From the NCBI GenBank assembly GCA_023376005.1, contig CM042157.1:57535202-57599201 (forward strand): a stretch of 64,000 nt of DNA. Reading direction: 5' to 3'. Origin of the DNA: Doryteuthis pealeii (taxonomy: Eukaryota; Mollusca; Cephalopoda; Myopsida; Loliginidae). Position 1 is the first letter of the stretch, and each line of letters begins with the position of its first letter. This document shows positions 23,459 to 34,944 of the stretch, piece by piece. The notes under the pieces are model-generated. The model was not told where the DNA came from and did not search any database. It saw only the letters and a program-made list of their open reading frames with translations. A program made the translations under genes and the position numbers.

Positions 23459-23531
<73 letters not shown>
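23459..23531. repeat. (CT)n microsatellite
   Basis: 36 or so CT units. All four overlapping frames are artefacts. Confidence 0.95.
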
Positions 23532-23534
<3 letters not shown>

Positions 23535-23539
23535 ACGTA

Positions 23540-24075
23540 AAGGCAGAAAAATAACAAAACCACAGAGGAAATGAAAATTAAGATTAGGAATAGACGAAGG
23601 TGTAGGTGAGGGGGAGATTAAAAATCGGTGAAAAAACAATAACAAGAGGGTGTTATTGACATCGGGGTAGTGAGTTGGGGTTGGGCGATAATAAAGGTTG
23701 AAAAGATGAAGGAAGTAAATAAAGGAGGCTGTTTACGCGCCAGAAATAAGAATGAGATGAAGAAGAAGAAGAAAAGGAACGGGACAGAGAGGAACAGAAA
23801 GATGTTGAGTGACAATGAGAGTAGAAAGAGAGGGAGAAAATCGGGTGGAGAGGAGAGAGAGGATGAACGTGACATCCGTTGAAAAAAATTCAGCATGAAA
23901 TTTGTTGCTGTGTTTCCGGTTCCGGTGTCATGTGTGTTTCTTTTTATCGGAATTTTCTGTCATGTGATAAAAATAGTGTGTCCATGTATATAATCTATAT
24001 TTGTGGGGACAGTTAAGCATAAGTTTGTGAATATGTATTTGCTAGAACACCTATTTGCACTTGGTAGGGTATATA
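23540..24075. other. intergenic, purine-rich, no gene recognised
   Basis: A- and G-rich plus strand (23550-23880). The 70-residue Lys/Arg-rich frame has no supporting features. Confidence 0.5.
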
Positions 24076-24078
24076 TAC

Positions 24079-24385
24079 ATATATTATTGTTTATATTTTT
24101 TGAAGGCAATTACAATGCGTATATCGTATAAAATTCGATAATTATTGAAAATAAACATGACAAGTAATCATGACAAGGGAAATCGTAGGTATACACCGCT
24201 GATGAGACTTAATAAAGTTGAAACAGCTGTACGGTGATCTATGTCACGCGCGTTATTTGCCGAGTTTACTTGTCATGATTATTTTCAATAATCATCGAAT
24301 TTTATACGATATACGCATTGTAATTGCCTTCAAAAATATAAACAATAATATACTTAACAATGCTCCAAAAAGCAATTTTTCGAAT
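24079..24385 (-). mobile_element. ribozyme-bearing inverted-repeat element, copy 1
   Basis: The right arm 24266-24351 is the inverted copy of the left arm 24079-24162, sharing 'gaaggcaattacaatgcg' and 'gtataaaattcgat'. The central part holds a complete hammerhead motif. From about 24185 to 24385 it matches 34945-35120 in the opposite orientation, so this is a dispersed element of at least 200 bp. In this copy one flank has been inverted and duplicated. Confidence 0.8.
24194..24236 (+). ncRNA. hammerhead ribozyme motif, intact core
   Basis: Stem I: CACCG (24194-24198) pairs with CGGTG (24232-24236), 5 of 5. Core CTGATGA at 24199-24205. Stem II GACTT/AAGTT around loop AATA (24206-24219). GAAA at 24220-24223. 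Minimal stem III CAG/CTG with no loop (24224-24229). U at 24230 and A at 24231, the predicted cleavage position. All conserved core residues of a type I hammerhead are present; the loop-less stem III is the form known from Penelope-like elements. Confidence 0.85.
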
Positions 24386-24509
24386 TATATATATATATAT
24401 ATAACGCACTAACCTTAGTGATACTCCTACAATATTCTTTCCTAACTGAATAAGCTACAAAAAAAACTTCCAAGCCAATAAAACTCGTACCAAACAATCA
24501 CTACAATCA

Positions 24510-24650
24510 ACAATCCCCCTGAGGGTCGTCCTCTGACATGTTGGACTACGATAGCGTAGTAAGCGCTATTGCGTTTACTTTCGGACTATAACTCTTGAGG
24601 AAGGTATGAACCCCGTCATACGCAGCTATGATTTAAATAGTACCACAAAC
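24510..24650 (+). repeat. SINE D, diverged
   Basis: Contains 'gttggactacgatagcgtagtaagcg' type head remnants, in pieces such as 'ttgaggaaggtatgaacccc', and the 'cgcagctatg' block. Confidence 0.6.
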
Positions 24651-24779
24651 ACTAGGGCAGACCTGGCTATCCAACCTTAGTAGGGTAAACAGGGCTATCT
24701 AGCCTAGGTATTGCATCGGTCTAGTAGAAGGAAAAACTATGATTTCAAATACTGAGAGAAGTATTGTCCGGAGCTCCCC

Positions 24780-24782
<3 letters not shown>

Positions 24783-24825
<43 letters not shown>

Positions 24826-25110
24826 CTATAGCTCAGTCGGTAGAGCTGATATATATGTGTGTGTATATGATATATATATATAGCTCAGTCGATAGAGCAC
24901 TGGACTAGGAATCGCAAGATTCTTGGTTCGATACCGGCCCTCGCCAACTCAGCGTATGAGTAGTGCAGTAAAGTGAGGAGCTGATCGTAGGTATGGCGCT
25001 CCACCACATATGTTAAAAACACAATCTCCTTGGTCAAGCGCTGGTGGCAAGGGGATAGACTCTCTGGATGATACCGACTTTAGACCACCCCGGTGACTTT
25101 GCTTTTTTTA
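24783..25110 (+). repeat. AT microsatellite inserted in a SINE B head
   Basis: The SINE B head start 'tagctcagtcggtagag' appears at 24830-24847 and again at 24881-24897, separated by TG/AT microsatellite. A full body follows to 25105, so the head's A-box part is duplicated around the repeat. Confidence 0.8.
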
Positions 25111-25498
25111 TATATATATTTAACATTGTCGTTCATATGTACCCTTCTCTGTCAGTCCCCCCCCTCTCTCATGAGTGTAAGCGAGACAACAGCTTTATGT
25201 CAGGTATGTGCGTATATCCATAGTATACATTCCTTTGACAGCTTAAGAACGCGTACATGCACGAGTACCGGCACGCACGAGTACATATGTGATTACGTCA
25301 TATCATAACAGAAATCTTTTTTTAAACGCGCCAACGTCAAACATTGTTTTATCGTTGTTTCTTTGATATACAAGGGTGAAAATAAAATGCTAAAACGCTT
25401 ATGGGAGTATCTTTATGATATAATTTCAAAACCGTCTCTACATGTTTACCATCCCTATCAACACATTCTTGGAATCTTCCACAAATAATTAAAAAATA

Positions 25499-25900
25499 GG
25501 TGCCGTTATGATATGTGGCCTACCTTTTTGATTCTGTTATAGTATGTGGCCTACCCGGTTTGAATGTGTCCTACCTCAGTAAGAGTATATTTATAGATAT
25601 AAGTAGTAGGTAATTTATTGAAACTAATTATTTTTCACATATATTTGATTTCAAGAAATGCAATTCAGTCATAAGCTGTATATAGTAATTAAGAATAATT
25701 AAAAAGGAATTTATCCATAATTTACGTGAACCAGAGATCTATTTGATTCTAAAATATTCTAAAATTCTGAAATACGGTTAGGGTTAGCAGTTATTATTAT
25801 AACCTTATAATATGCTTTTTATGGTAGGCCACAATACTATAAGAGAGACATGATTTCGTAGGCCATATTCCAAAGGTAGGCCACATACTATAATGGTACC
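25499..25900 (-). mobile_element. MITE family M1, copy 1
   Basis: Ends carry the inverted termini GGTGCCGTTATGATATGTGG and (complement) GGTACCATTATAGTATGTGG, with a second internal copy of 'gtatgtggcctacc' near the left end. It is 402 bp. It matches 38699-39073 in the opposite orientation through its whole length. No coding capacity. The flanks are A-rich, so a target duplication is not clear here. Confidence 0.85.
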
Positions 25901-26149
25901 AAAAATGTTAATATTTCTATCACAGTATGTTTATTAGAAAAGCAGAACTGATATTACGGAGACCACCTAGGGAAGATTCAAATAATGCTATACAGGGATG
26001 GTGAACAGTTTGTTTTACGGTATATCAACCCTTTTCGGGTTATTTAATGTCGAATCAGGTCATTTTGATAAAAGTTTCTATGTTTTAAGTTCTTAATATC
26101 TTCAAATTGGTATAACTAATTTTCTAACTTCGTATGTATTAATAAATAA

Positions 26150-26452
26150 TGGTGTTTGACCTTCAGCTACCGCCTTCTAGCACCTATATGATAAAAAGGG
26201 TGCGTGTTCGCCATAAGAGCAATTTGAAGAATACGGTGGGGACAATCATATGGTTGCTATGACTTGACATAACCAGCCGATTGAGCGGATGGAGCCTCTC
26301 CGACTGCCTGTCTAGCTTAAGGGTTGTAGTGGAATGTTGCAAGTCACGGGCCCGGGTTACAGACCGCCCAGCCACCACAATCGTGTCCTCGGGCATTCCG
26401 GATCGCTACCCACTGCCAACAGGTGGTCTCCTTGCAGTCAACAGGGCGTGAT
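26150..26452 (-). repeat. dispersed repeat C
   Basis: Minus orientation of the repeat at 33640-33800, with 'cagctaccgccttctagcac', 'cttgacataaccagccg' and the 'ggtggtctccttgcag' end. Confidence 0.75.
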
Positions 26453-26603
26453 CAACAGATGGAGATTTTAAAATCATATTTTTATAAAGGAATTCGCATA
26501 GAAATGTTAACATTTTTTTTAAACACCCTGGATATTTACAGGTGTTAGCTGCTCGTTTGACCCTGTTCTAAACTAAGTCTTGTACTTTTAAAAGCTATCC
26601 ACT

Positions 26604-26604
<1 letters not shown>

Positions 26605-26642
<38 letters not shown>

Positions 26643-27170
26643 ACAGAGACTAGAAACATCTCGATATATAGAAACATCGAGATATACAGAAACAAGGATT
26701 AGATAAATAGAGATAGAGACTAGATAGATAGATTAGACTAGATAGAGACTAGATAGAGATAGATTAGACTAGATAGAGATTAGATAGATAGAATTGAGAT
26801 TAGATAGATAGAATAGATAGAGAGAGAGGAGAGATAGTCAGAGATGAGAGAGAAAGAGATAAAGACAGAGATTAGATAGATAGAAACCTACAGACAGATT
26901 TAGAAAGATAGAAACCTATAGATAGAAACAAGAAGGAGATAGATAGATAGAGGCTGAAATTAGATAGAGATTAGATAAATAGATAGACATAGATTAGATA
27001 GAAACCTACAAATGGAGATTTAGATATATCGAAACCTTATAGAGATAGATAGAAATAGAGGAGATTTAGAAAGAAGCAGAGAAGGAAATAGATAGATAAA
27101 TAAAAACAGATTTAGATACACAGATGAATATATAGGAACATGGATTGGGATAAATAAACAAATATTCCGA
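26605..27170. repeat. (GATA)-type degenerate microsatellite
   Basis: An AT run at 26610-26638, then 530 bp of 'gatagatagatta' with 'gaaacctacag' interruptions. No frame of interest. Confidence 0.9.
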
Positions 27171-27594
27171 TAAAATCTTGAAAGTCTTCGGGGTGGAATA
27201 TTTGCCCTATCTGTACGATTGTATGCATCGAGAGGACACGCCCGTGTTAACGCCCAAGGTGGGTTTCCGTCTACTGCATATATGCAACTGCACTTACGAT
27301 CATTTACTGTAATGAAGCCCGTATTATCTGTGCGTTACGTTTAACCTTGACTGAATTGAAACGCATATTCATGGTGCTGAATTTCATTTTCTGACTATAG
27401 AATGGTATTTAATACAAATGTTGATGCTGTTGTTGTGGCTGAAAAAAAACCCAAAAACAAACAACAGCTGTGTGGCCAACAAATTCTTCATCAAATGAAT
27501 ACTCTGAAATCGGCATGGTTTCGGCGCTAATGCACCATTACAGTGTGTCAGTAATATTTTACAATACCTCAGACATTTATGTATATATACATAT

Positions 27595-27842
27595 TGTTAC
27601 GTTTTTAACATACAGATGAAATTATATGAAGATAGGAATGATAAATGCAAGACCAGGTTATACAATTAACAAGGATTTATTAAAACACAGAGTAGAAAAT
27701 GCTTCTAACTCTCAAACGAACTTAACCAGTAACTGAACGCTGAGCGTTTCCAACATTCAAATGTAAACAAACGCTTTGACAAAGCAAAGGGAAGCAACTG
27801 TATTTTTGTTTTAAGTCTATTTTGTTAGGTGTTCCTAACACA
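27595..27842 (-). mobile_element. possible solo LTR
   Basis: Starts TGTTACG and ends CCTAACA, an imperfect terminal inverted repeat (6 of 7). On the minus strand an AATAAA lies near 27670-27680. Length is 248 bp. The flanks are TA/CA microsatellite, so no target duplication can be judged. No primer-binding site or coding region adjoins it. Confidence 0.35.
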
Positions 27843-27939
27843 CACACATATATATATATGTATATGTGTACATTTATATGTGTATATGTATATACATGTA
27901 TATATGTATGTATGAATGCATATATGTATATATATTTAC

Positions 27940-28016
27940 TTTACCAATACCATAATGTCCAAGTGCATTCCATATCTCGAAATTCCTGCCAACGTGTGCA
28001 TTAAAATCACCAAGTA
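27940..28016 (-). pseudogene. LINE endonuclease domain fragment
   Basis: The minus strand encodes VILGDFNAHVGRNFE, then IWNALGHYGIGK. This is the GDFNAHVG motif of the AP-type endonuclease at the N terminus of non-LTR retrotransposons. The fragment is about 25 residues long and its continuation is lost. It is the only N-terminal LINE piece seen in the window. Confidence 0.85.
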
Positions 28017-28239
28017 TGACCATTTATCCTGATATGGTAGTGCATAAGCATCAAATTTTATAATCTAATCCATCTGATACAATGGGAAGGACGTCCTTCC
28101 TATGTCATTTGCATCAAACTTTGTGGATCTGCTGCGGGTTCGATGAGTCATTTGAGGGCTCATGTGAGGAAAGGATCTGGTGGTGGTGTTATAGGATTAT
28201 GAAGGACGGCAGTGATCTGTAAAGATTATTCTTTTACTG

Positions 28240-28281
28240 TCTGTCTGTCTGTCTGTCTCTGTCTCTCTGTCTCTGTCTCTG

Positions 28282-28362
<81 letters not shown>
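28240..28362. repeat. TCTG/CT/AT compound microsatellite
   Basis: (CTGT)n, (CTCTGT)n and (AT)n in succession. Confidence 0.9.
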
Positions 28363-28479
28363 CTACGTATTTGTATATATGTATTTCACATGTGTGTATG
28401 TGTATTTTTGGTTTAATCATTCGTTAAAATAACTTAAGACTCGGTGATTATTAACTCTGTGTGTGTGACAAATTTAGAG

Positions 28480-30290
28480 AGATAAAAAAGATAGATATTA
28501 ACAGATATTTACATAGACTCATGAATTTAGATGGATTGATAGGATTATTGAAGTAAGTCAGTCAGTCAGCCAGCCAACAATTGGTTTAAGCAATGTGACT
28601 GGCCAAGCATAACTGCACCAGTGTCAGGACAACTGGTATTTATGGGAATTCAGAACAGTCCACCCATGCATTTGGGTGAGTCCATTCCCTGAGTCCTGAT
28701 TGGCTGCTTGGTTTGTAGGGTCCTCTGAGGCTCCATAAATCCTGCCACTTTTCAGTGGTCTTTACGGCATCTCAGAATCGTATTCAGTTACGACTGTTTG
28801 CCGTATTGCCAATTCGACGGTTATTGGACTTAGTATTCTATATATTTAGATAGATAAATAGGCTCATAGATTTAGATAGTCATGGATTTAGATAGTAGAT
28901 AAGAACAAAAATTAAGATATGTAGATGGATAGGAATGAGGGTTTTTAAAGTAAAACCCCTGCTTATGAGATATCTATACTTACCTGTATATTTTTTTATA
29001 TTACTTTTAAAAAATCTCGGCCGGTAAACTATTTAGGGTTAAAATTGCATTAGTTATACAGGTGAGTATAGATATTGATATAAACTAAAGGTTTACATAG
29101 ATGTAAATATGGATTGATACAAATGGAAAGAGGATAGACGGCAAATATATTAGTTACCTAATTCTATAGATTTGCTCACTGTGGCAATGAAATTACGCTT
29201 TTATTGCTTTTTGTATAATATTATATAACGTTATATATGAATTGTATAGCGTGGTGTTCGTTTTTTTTAATTGTTTTCCTTTTCATTATTAAATTAAAAT
29301 GAGGCCGTTTAACTTGTTGTAACAACCTTAAGTCAATAGTAAACATATGTATTTGATTGATATTACAATCTTCTATATGTCATCTCTTTAATATATCTCA
29401 ATCAAAAAACCCACCTCGTTAACAAACATAAGAGAAACGCTAGGATCTTATAAACAGCATCTGGGTTAATTCAATGTCGTTTTAATTTTAATTGATGGGT
29501 GAAAATTTAAAATTTCAATGCGCGGCCAGTCAAGGCTTGGTCCTGCCTTCATAAAGCAGTCAAGATGGTGCAGTCAAATGCTCATATTAATAGTATAGAG
29601 GTGCGTTATGTAATTACGACATGAAGGCTGTGAGAAGACCTGTTCTGTACTCTGCTCTTTCGATGTACTTGTCTAGATCCCGACGTTGTGAATTATGTGC
29701 CGGCCGAATTTAAAGCACGAGTCAGAAAAACAGGCTCACAAGGATTAAAAACAAAACAACAACAACAAGTGTAAACAAGACACATATGGAAGAAGGGTGT
29801 GTGTGATGCTTCCGCTGTCTATCCAGCTGGCTACTACTGCTGCTATCCCTTACTGGCGAACTTGGCCCTTCAATCCCCGAGTGCTAACTAACTTAGGGCT
29901 CGAGTTTAGTTGTATTTATGTCAAATTCCCCTTCCCCAAACCATCTTCTCCGGACCACACAAATGGCCAGCACTTAAATAAATCGCCGACTTCTAGTCGC
30001 CATTAACCCTTAAAATTAAAGTACTCAAATATGTTTCCAGACAATCCGTCTTCAATATGTTGATCATTAATTTTTTCAAAAGAGAATTTCTCCTAAAAAA
30101 TCCTTTTTGCTTTTAATACCTGGGTGCCTAAGATATTATCACCAAGTGGTCCCATTTCATGGTGGCATACAGGTCTCTTTAAACTTTACGACCTAATCTT
30201 TGGATTCGTAAAAAGGTCAGCCACCCACCCCTTTTACTTATGCCGGACCTCAACCTACTCTCTTTCTTATTTATTTATTTATTTATTCTG
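28480..30290. other. intergenic, no gene recognised
   Basis: A degenerate 'atttagatag' repeat occurs at 28490-28530 and 28850-28940. 28550-28840 looks unique and has moderate GC. 28940-30290 shows no repeat or gene I can name. Short open frames here (for example 29797-30006) lack any domain. Confidence 0.5.
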
Positions 30291-30329
30291 ACCATGTTCG
30301 TCTTCAACCACAGTATCACAAGGCAAGAA

Positions 30330-30373
30330 ACACCTGAAGAAGGTCGGAGGGCACATTGACTGAAACATTGTGT
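30330..30373 (+). ncRNA. hammerhead ribozyme-like motif (GTTGTGT family)
   Basis: Stem I ACAC (30330-30333) with GTGT (30370-30373). Core CTGAAGA at 30334-30340. Stem II closes with GGTC/GACT (30342-30345 with 30358-30361). GAAA at 30362-30365. Stem III position is CA, where the sister copy at 13927 has CG. Then UU before the predicted cleavage after 30369. The core is intact, but the minimal stem III is weakened. Confidence 0.55.
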
Positions 30374-30374
30374 A

Positions 30375-31800
30375 TAAAACAATAAAATGAGGACAACAAT
30401 CCGAAAAATCCAAGTAGTGCAAATTATTAAGCCTCATCTATAAAAAAATCCGACCAATAAATCATATCTTATTATAATGGAGATTGTGGGTTTGTCAGTC
30501 TGTAACCGAAACTATATCACTACTCAAGTCACAATTCCTTTTGTTATTTACATCAGATTCTCCATGATTTTATTTTTGATCTAAACCTCGATTATTAATA
30601 AAATTGTTTTACATTATTAATACTGTTAACCATAGCTACATACTAAAAACATGCAATTGTATTTATATATGCAACAAAATAGCGGTTTACAATGTGAATG
30701 GGAAGGCTAATTTGCATATTGATCTTAAAAAAATGATTTTAAGAAATATATGCTTAGTATTATTGATTTCTAATTGTTTGGTTTTATCTTAATGAATATA
30801 AGCAAAAATCTCGGATATAAATCTTTAAATAAATCTATTAAGAAGAAGAAATAACTAATTTTATTCTTTACTTCCTATTCTAACTAAATAGTTGAATTAG
30901 GAAAATTTACCAATGAAAGAAGGGAGTAATGGAAATTGATGGAAGAGTTAGTTTCAAAGTTGTTCTATTTTTCGATTATACCCCTTCTGTTCCAAATCTT
31001 TTTATCTGCATTCTTATTCAGTTTCATTAGCTTTTCTAATTTAACATATTTCATTATATTAAAACTTAAATACTTGCACCCGGAGGGTGCATATATTTGC
31101 TAGTATACAATAATAAACATTTGGCATTAGATAACTAAACTCTTTTGAACTCTTTTGGTTGTTTTACACTGTGTATATCCCTGTTTGATATTTGTTTATA
31201 TGTACAGTAAACATTTTGTTATATAAAAAGTCGTTTGTCTCCTTTTCTTCAAAGCGGCACCCAAAAATTCTCACAACTAAGAATGAAATCAAAATAGGAA
31301 GGAAAGAACGAAAATGAATTCGTGAGAAAAAAAGAAAAGAAAAAAAAAAGAAATTTAAAGTGTAGTTGAGAAAGATTAATTTACTTAATTATGGATTTTG
31401 GAACTAATGGAATTTTGATGAAAGAAATCAAGAAAGTTTATTGTCTTGTGCTTGAGGCGCCCAAAAAGGGGAATGCCGACGGGACGACACACATTTTTTT
31501 TGCACTGGCCATGGCATGAGCGTCGGTTTGTGCGTGGCTCCCCATGTTGAAAAGACGTTGTTTTGCATCCCGGTCCTTGTGGGAGGTCAGTAAAATAACA
31601 ACGCACTGGCATGCACTCATAAATACAAACACATCAAAACCATCGAACAAACAAAAAATGTTTTTAACTTGGTTGTCATTAGCTTTGAAGGTCAAGGAAA
31701 TTGGGGTTGAAATTTGAGGAAGAAATGTCGACGTAATTTATAAATAACATTGATTGTTGTTACGGGATAATAAATAATTTGGTCATATTTTGACATCCAA
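30375..31800. other. AT-rich intergenic
   Basis: No gene recognised. 31490-31560 shows weak similarity to repeat G at 4690-4720 in the opposite orientation (blocks such as 'tgcactggcca'). Confidence 0.45.
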
Positions 31801-31814
31801 ATTGTATCCTGTTT

Positions 31815-31871
31815 ATAGATAAATAGATAGATAGTGTCATAGATTTAGGTAAATAGATAGGATCATGGATT

Positions 31872-31902
<31 letters not shown>

Positions 31903-32239
31903 GGGCATGGATTTAGATAGATATGATCATGGATTTAGATAGTGTCATAGATTTAGATAGATAGTGTCATAGATTTAGATAGATAGTGTCATAGATTTAG
32001 ATAGGATCATAGATTTAGATAGATAGGATCATGGAATTAGATAGATAGATAGGATCATGGATTTAGATAGATAGATAGGATCATGGATTTAGATAGATGG
32101 ATAGGATCATGGATTTAGATAGATAGATAGGGTCATGGATTTAAATAGATAGGGTCATGGATTTAGGTAAATAGATAGGATCATGGGTTTAGATAGATAG
32201 ATTGGGTCATGGGTTTAGATAGATTGATAGATAAATAGG

Positions 32240-32292
<53 letters not shown>
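31815..32292. repeat. TAGA-based minisatellite and AT run
   Basis: About 18 degenerate units built on 'atcatggatttagatagat', followed by (AT)n from 32245. Confidence 0.9.
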
Positions 32293-32293
<1 letters not shown>

Positions 32294-32315
32294 ATTATAG
32301 TTTACAATACATTTA

Positions 32316-32383
32316 AGAGTTTGTTTTACCAATGGTTTCGGAGCCTCACCTTTAGGTGATTGGTCGTCATCAGAAATTTCTCC
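32316..32383 (-). ncRNA. hammerhead ribozyme motif
   Basis: Minus strand: core CTGATGA (complement of 32367-32373) and GAAA (complement of 32336-32339). Stem III CCA/TGG with one loop base, then U-A at the cleavage site. Stem I has TTT/AAA next to the core and GAG/CTC further out. The arm between the core boxes is 27 nt and contains the hairpin CACC-TAAA-GGTG, but the pairs next to the core are poor. It sits between two AT microsatellites. Confidence 0.55.
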
Positions 32384-32404
32384 AATACTAACAAGGAATT
32401 AACT

Positions 32405-32427
32405 ATATATATATATATATATATATG
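32405..32427. repeat. (AT)n microsatellite
   Basis: Short AT run to the right of the ribozyme motif. The sequence after it resembles the 31720-31800 block ('aagaaatgtcgacgtaatt' in both), so the TAGA/AT tract is bracketed by a direct repeat. Confidence 0.8.
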
Positions 32428-32689
32428 ATCGGAGATTTAGATAGATAGGATCATTATGTGAAGAAATGTCGACGTAATTCATGAATAACATTGATTGTTG
32501 TTAGGGGATTAGAAATAACTCATTCATATTTTGACATCCAAATTGTTTCCGGTTTTAACAAAAGAAATGAAAATTAAAAAAATGAAAAGTTTTTAGAATA
32601 AAATTAAACAAAAATACCCGAACTTTTCAAAGAAAAACAAGCCAGAAATTACAGGGACAAAAACAATATTTTTTTTATTGACTCTTCTA

Positions 32690-32870
32690 AATTGCGTATC
32701 AAACTTTATAAAACCACTCAAAATACTCAGGATTTTCCCTACCCTATCTGTGAGACTTAGAATACGCTGACTGTATCTCTTAAAGATGTGTAAGACTCCC
32801 CCCCCAACAAAAAAGTGCATGATACTAAACTGTATCTTCTGATAAGAGTCAAGTTCTGGACATCTGCGAA
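32690..32870 (-). repeat. dispersed repeat C-like fragment
   Basis: Contains 'cttagaatacgctgactgta' and 'tgatactaaactgtatct' blocks shared with 45178-45265 in the same orientation. Confidence 0.55.
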
Positions 32871-32871
32871 G

Positions 32872-33018
32872 TATAAGTAAAGCTCTGTGTGGATTCTGGA
32901 TGCTGCGCAGAAGACCTCCTGTGTGCAATGAAAGATAGGGATGGTTGGAGATAGATTGCCATGGATATTCGTGCTGCCAGCACGACTTGATGATGATGAT
33001 GATGATGATGATGATGCA
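32872..33018 (+). pseudogene. LINE 3' end with (GAT)n tail
   Basis: Reads like the DSGCCAEDL…MKDRDGW tail of the LINE family. It runs to 'cacgacttgatgatgatg', an 8-9 unit GAT tail. Truncated at its 5' side where it joins repeat C. Confidence 0.65.
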
Positions 33019-33371
33019 CTGGAAATCTACTTAATTATCTTCGGAGTCGGTACAGCCTAGTTTTATAAAGTTCACTACGCTACCTAGCGCCTACTGGAAA
33101 AACCGCGACAGGTAAGGAATGTCATCCCTACAATCTCTTTCCCCGGCGTAGACGAGTACTTCGGCTAGTACTTAGCGTCAGCTTAGCCAAATTCTAAGAT
33201 CATTTTGTTTATTATACAGACTTTGGCAGGTGAAAAGTAAACACCTTTAAATTTAGGACACGAACTGTCAGACATTCTTTTGTTTCAATTTGTTTATTAA
33301 CAAAACATATCGTGGTGGGAAACAAAACCGAACCCCACCCCCGTGTCAGTTAATTTTCAAATTTTTATCCC

Positions 33372-33905
33372 TGCCTCTTCCCCGCTATGTCGGTTGAGGC
33401 TACAGCATACGGCGACTGCACCTCTGCAGTTGTGTAAGACCTCCCTGCCTCTTCCCCGCTATGTCGGTTGAGGCTACAGCATACGGCGACTGCACCTCTG
33501 CAGTTGCGTAAGACCTCCCCGACCAATGGGGCCACCTATTAGCCGTGGGTGGCGACTCGTGATGCTTAAAGAAGAATTCTGGTGTCAGAGCAGTCCATGA
33601 CATGCAACATTACTTTGGCCCTTACTTAGGCTAGACAGGCGTTTGGAGAGGCGCCATCTCATCAATAGGCTGATCACGTCAAGCCCTAGCACCTATATGA
33701 TTGTCCCAACCGAATTACTTTTATGGCAAACCCCAATCCTTTTTATCATATATGTGCTAGAAGGCGGTGGCTGAGGGTGATTGTGTCCTGGGTATTTTTA
33801 GTGTCCTGGAGCTCTAGGGAGTGGAGAACATCTTCATCGCCATTATTTTCAGGTCCACTCTGACCCTGAGTGGTACCATCTGTTAGGGCCCCATCTATGA
33901 ATTGA
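33372..33905 (+). repeat. dispersed repeat C, long copy with internal duplication
   Basis: A near full copy (compare 55925-56370). The first 72 bp ('ccctgcctcttccccgctat'…'gtaagacctcc') are present twice in tandem, 33370-33441 and 33442-33514, differing by one base. Confidence 0.85.
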
Positions 33906-34498
33906 ATAGATAAAAAATGAGTTTTAAAAATATGTTTAAAGGAAAAAGTGTATACTTAATGATAATAAAACAAAACATCTTCGGCATAAAATAACCCAAT
34001 GGTTGACGTTCCGTAAAATTCAACCAAATAAACTATATCTTCTTTTCAGCTCATCCTGAGCTACTTTAAGCGCTATTGTCGACTATTCGCTGCTGTGATA
34101 CCGAGTTCGATGCTCATTGTCGGAGTTCTATGACCAATTGAGCTGGGTTGAGTAAATATCTAAAAGATATTCTTTCCCTTTTTCTTTCCGTTTCTGATCA
34201 TTTCTTTCCGTTTCTGATCATTTCTTTCTGTCGTTTACTCTTTCTCTGTCTATGTCACTTCACTTTTTTTTTTATTGTTATCACTTTGTTTTAAAGATTA
34301 TATCGCCCAAATGCTTACCTTCTGAATGATCTATTGGGTTTGGAACGTAAATAAATAAATAAATAAATAAAAAACAACATAGATCCTATTCAAAATTTAG
34401 TAAATTAATATGCTTGACCCTAGGGCATGTATAGATTGTACATGGTTATTTTAATTATATATTATTTATTATATATTATTTTGTGTATAAATAAAATA
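33906..34498. other. AT-rich intergenic
   Basis: SINE D tail near 33978-34030 and a short (AAAT)n run near 34352-34372. No gene. Confidence 0.5.
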
Positions 34499-34762
34499 GT
34501 ATGAAAAACACATGTTAAATTGCATTTATTTTTACAACCTTTTCATTGCTAATATTGCCAATATTTCGATTTCATCAAAAAATCATCATCAGAGCATAAT
34601 GATAATTGTGACCGTTTTAAGATGTGAATGTTTTTAATCTGGATTATTCAAGAAGAAAACAGAATATTTTGAATTTTGGATGAAATCAAAATATTGGTAA
34701 TATTAGCAATGCAAAAGTTGTAAAAATAAATTCAATTTAACATGTTTTTCATACCATTTTAT
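34499..34762. mobile_element. ribozyme-bearing inverted-repeat element
   Basis: The left arm 34499-34578 and right arm 34679-34762 are inverted copies (shared 'gtatgaaaaacacatgttaa' and 'gcaatattggc'-like blocks). Each arm carries a hammerhead motif. The left-arm one (minus strand) has an intact core. The right-arm one (plus strand, about 34655-34710) has lost the CTGATGA box and reads CAAAA where GAAA is expected. Confidence 0.75.
34544..34601 (-). ncRNA. hammerhead ribozyme motif, intact core
   Basis: Minus strand: CTGATGA (complement of 34586-34592). Stem II GATTT/AAATC with a 7-nt loop. GAAA (complement of 34564-34567). Stem III TATT/AATA with loop GGC, then U-U at the cleavage site. Stem I is AGC paired with GCT, extended by AATG with CATT across a 2-nt bulge. 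Confidence 0.75.
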
Positions 34763-34944
34763 CTATACATATACCATCGGATTCATTTCCTTACTCTTAA
34801 TATTATATATTATTTTGTGTATAGATTCGACATAGTTATTTTAATTTTATATTAAGTAGGAAGTTCTACGAAATAATGATTTTTTAATTTAATTTAATTT
34901 TTTAATTTAATTTTATTTAGAATTTAAAAATTTGCTTTTTAGAG

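Noticed and set aside
29797..30006. 69-residue frame
   Set aside because: No homology recognised, no splice or promoter context; length is expected by chance.
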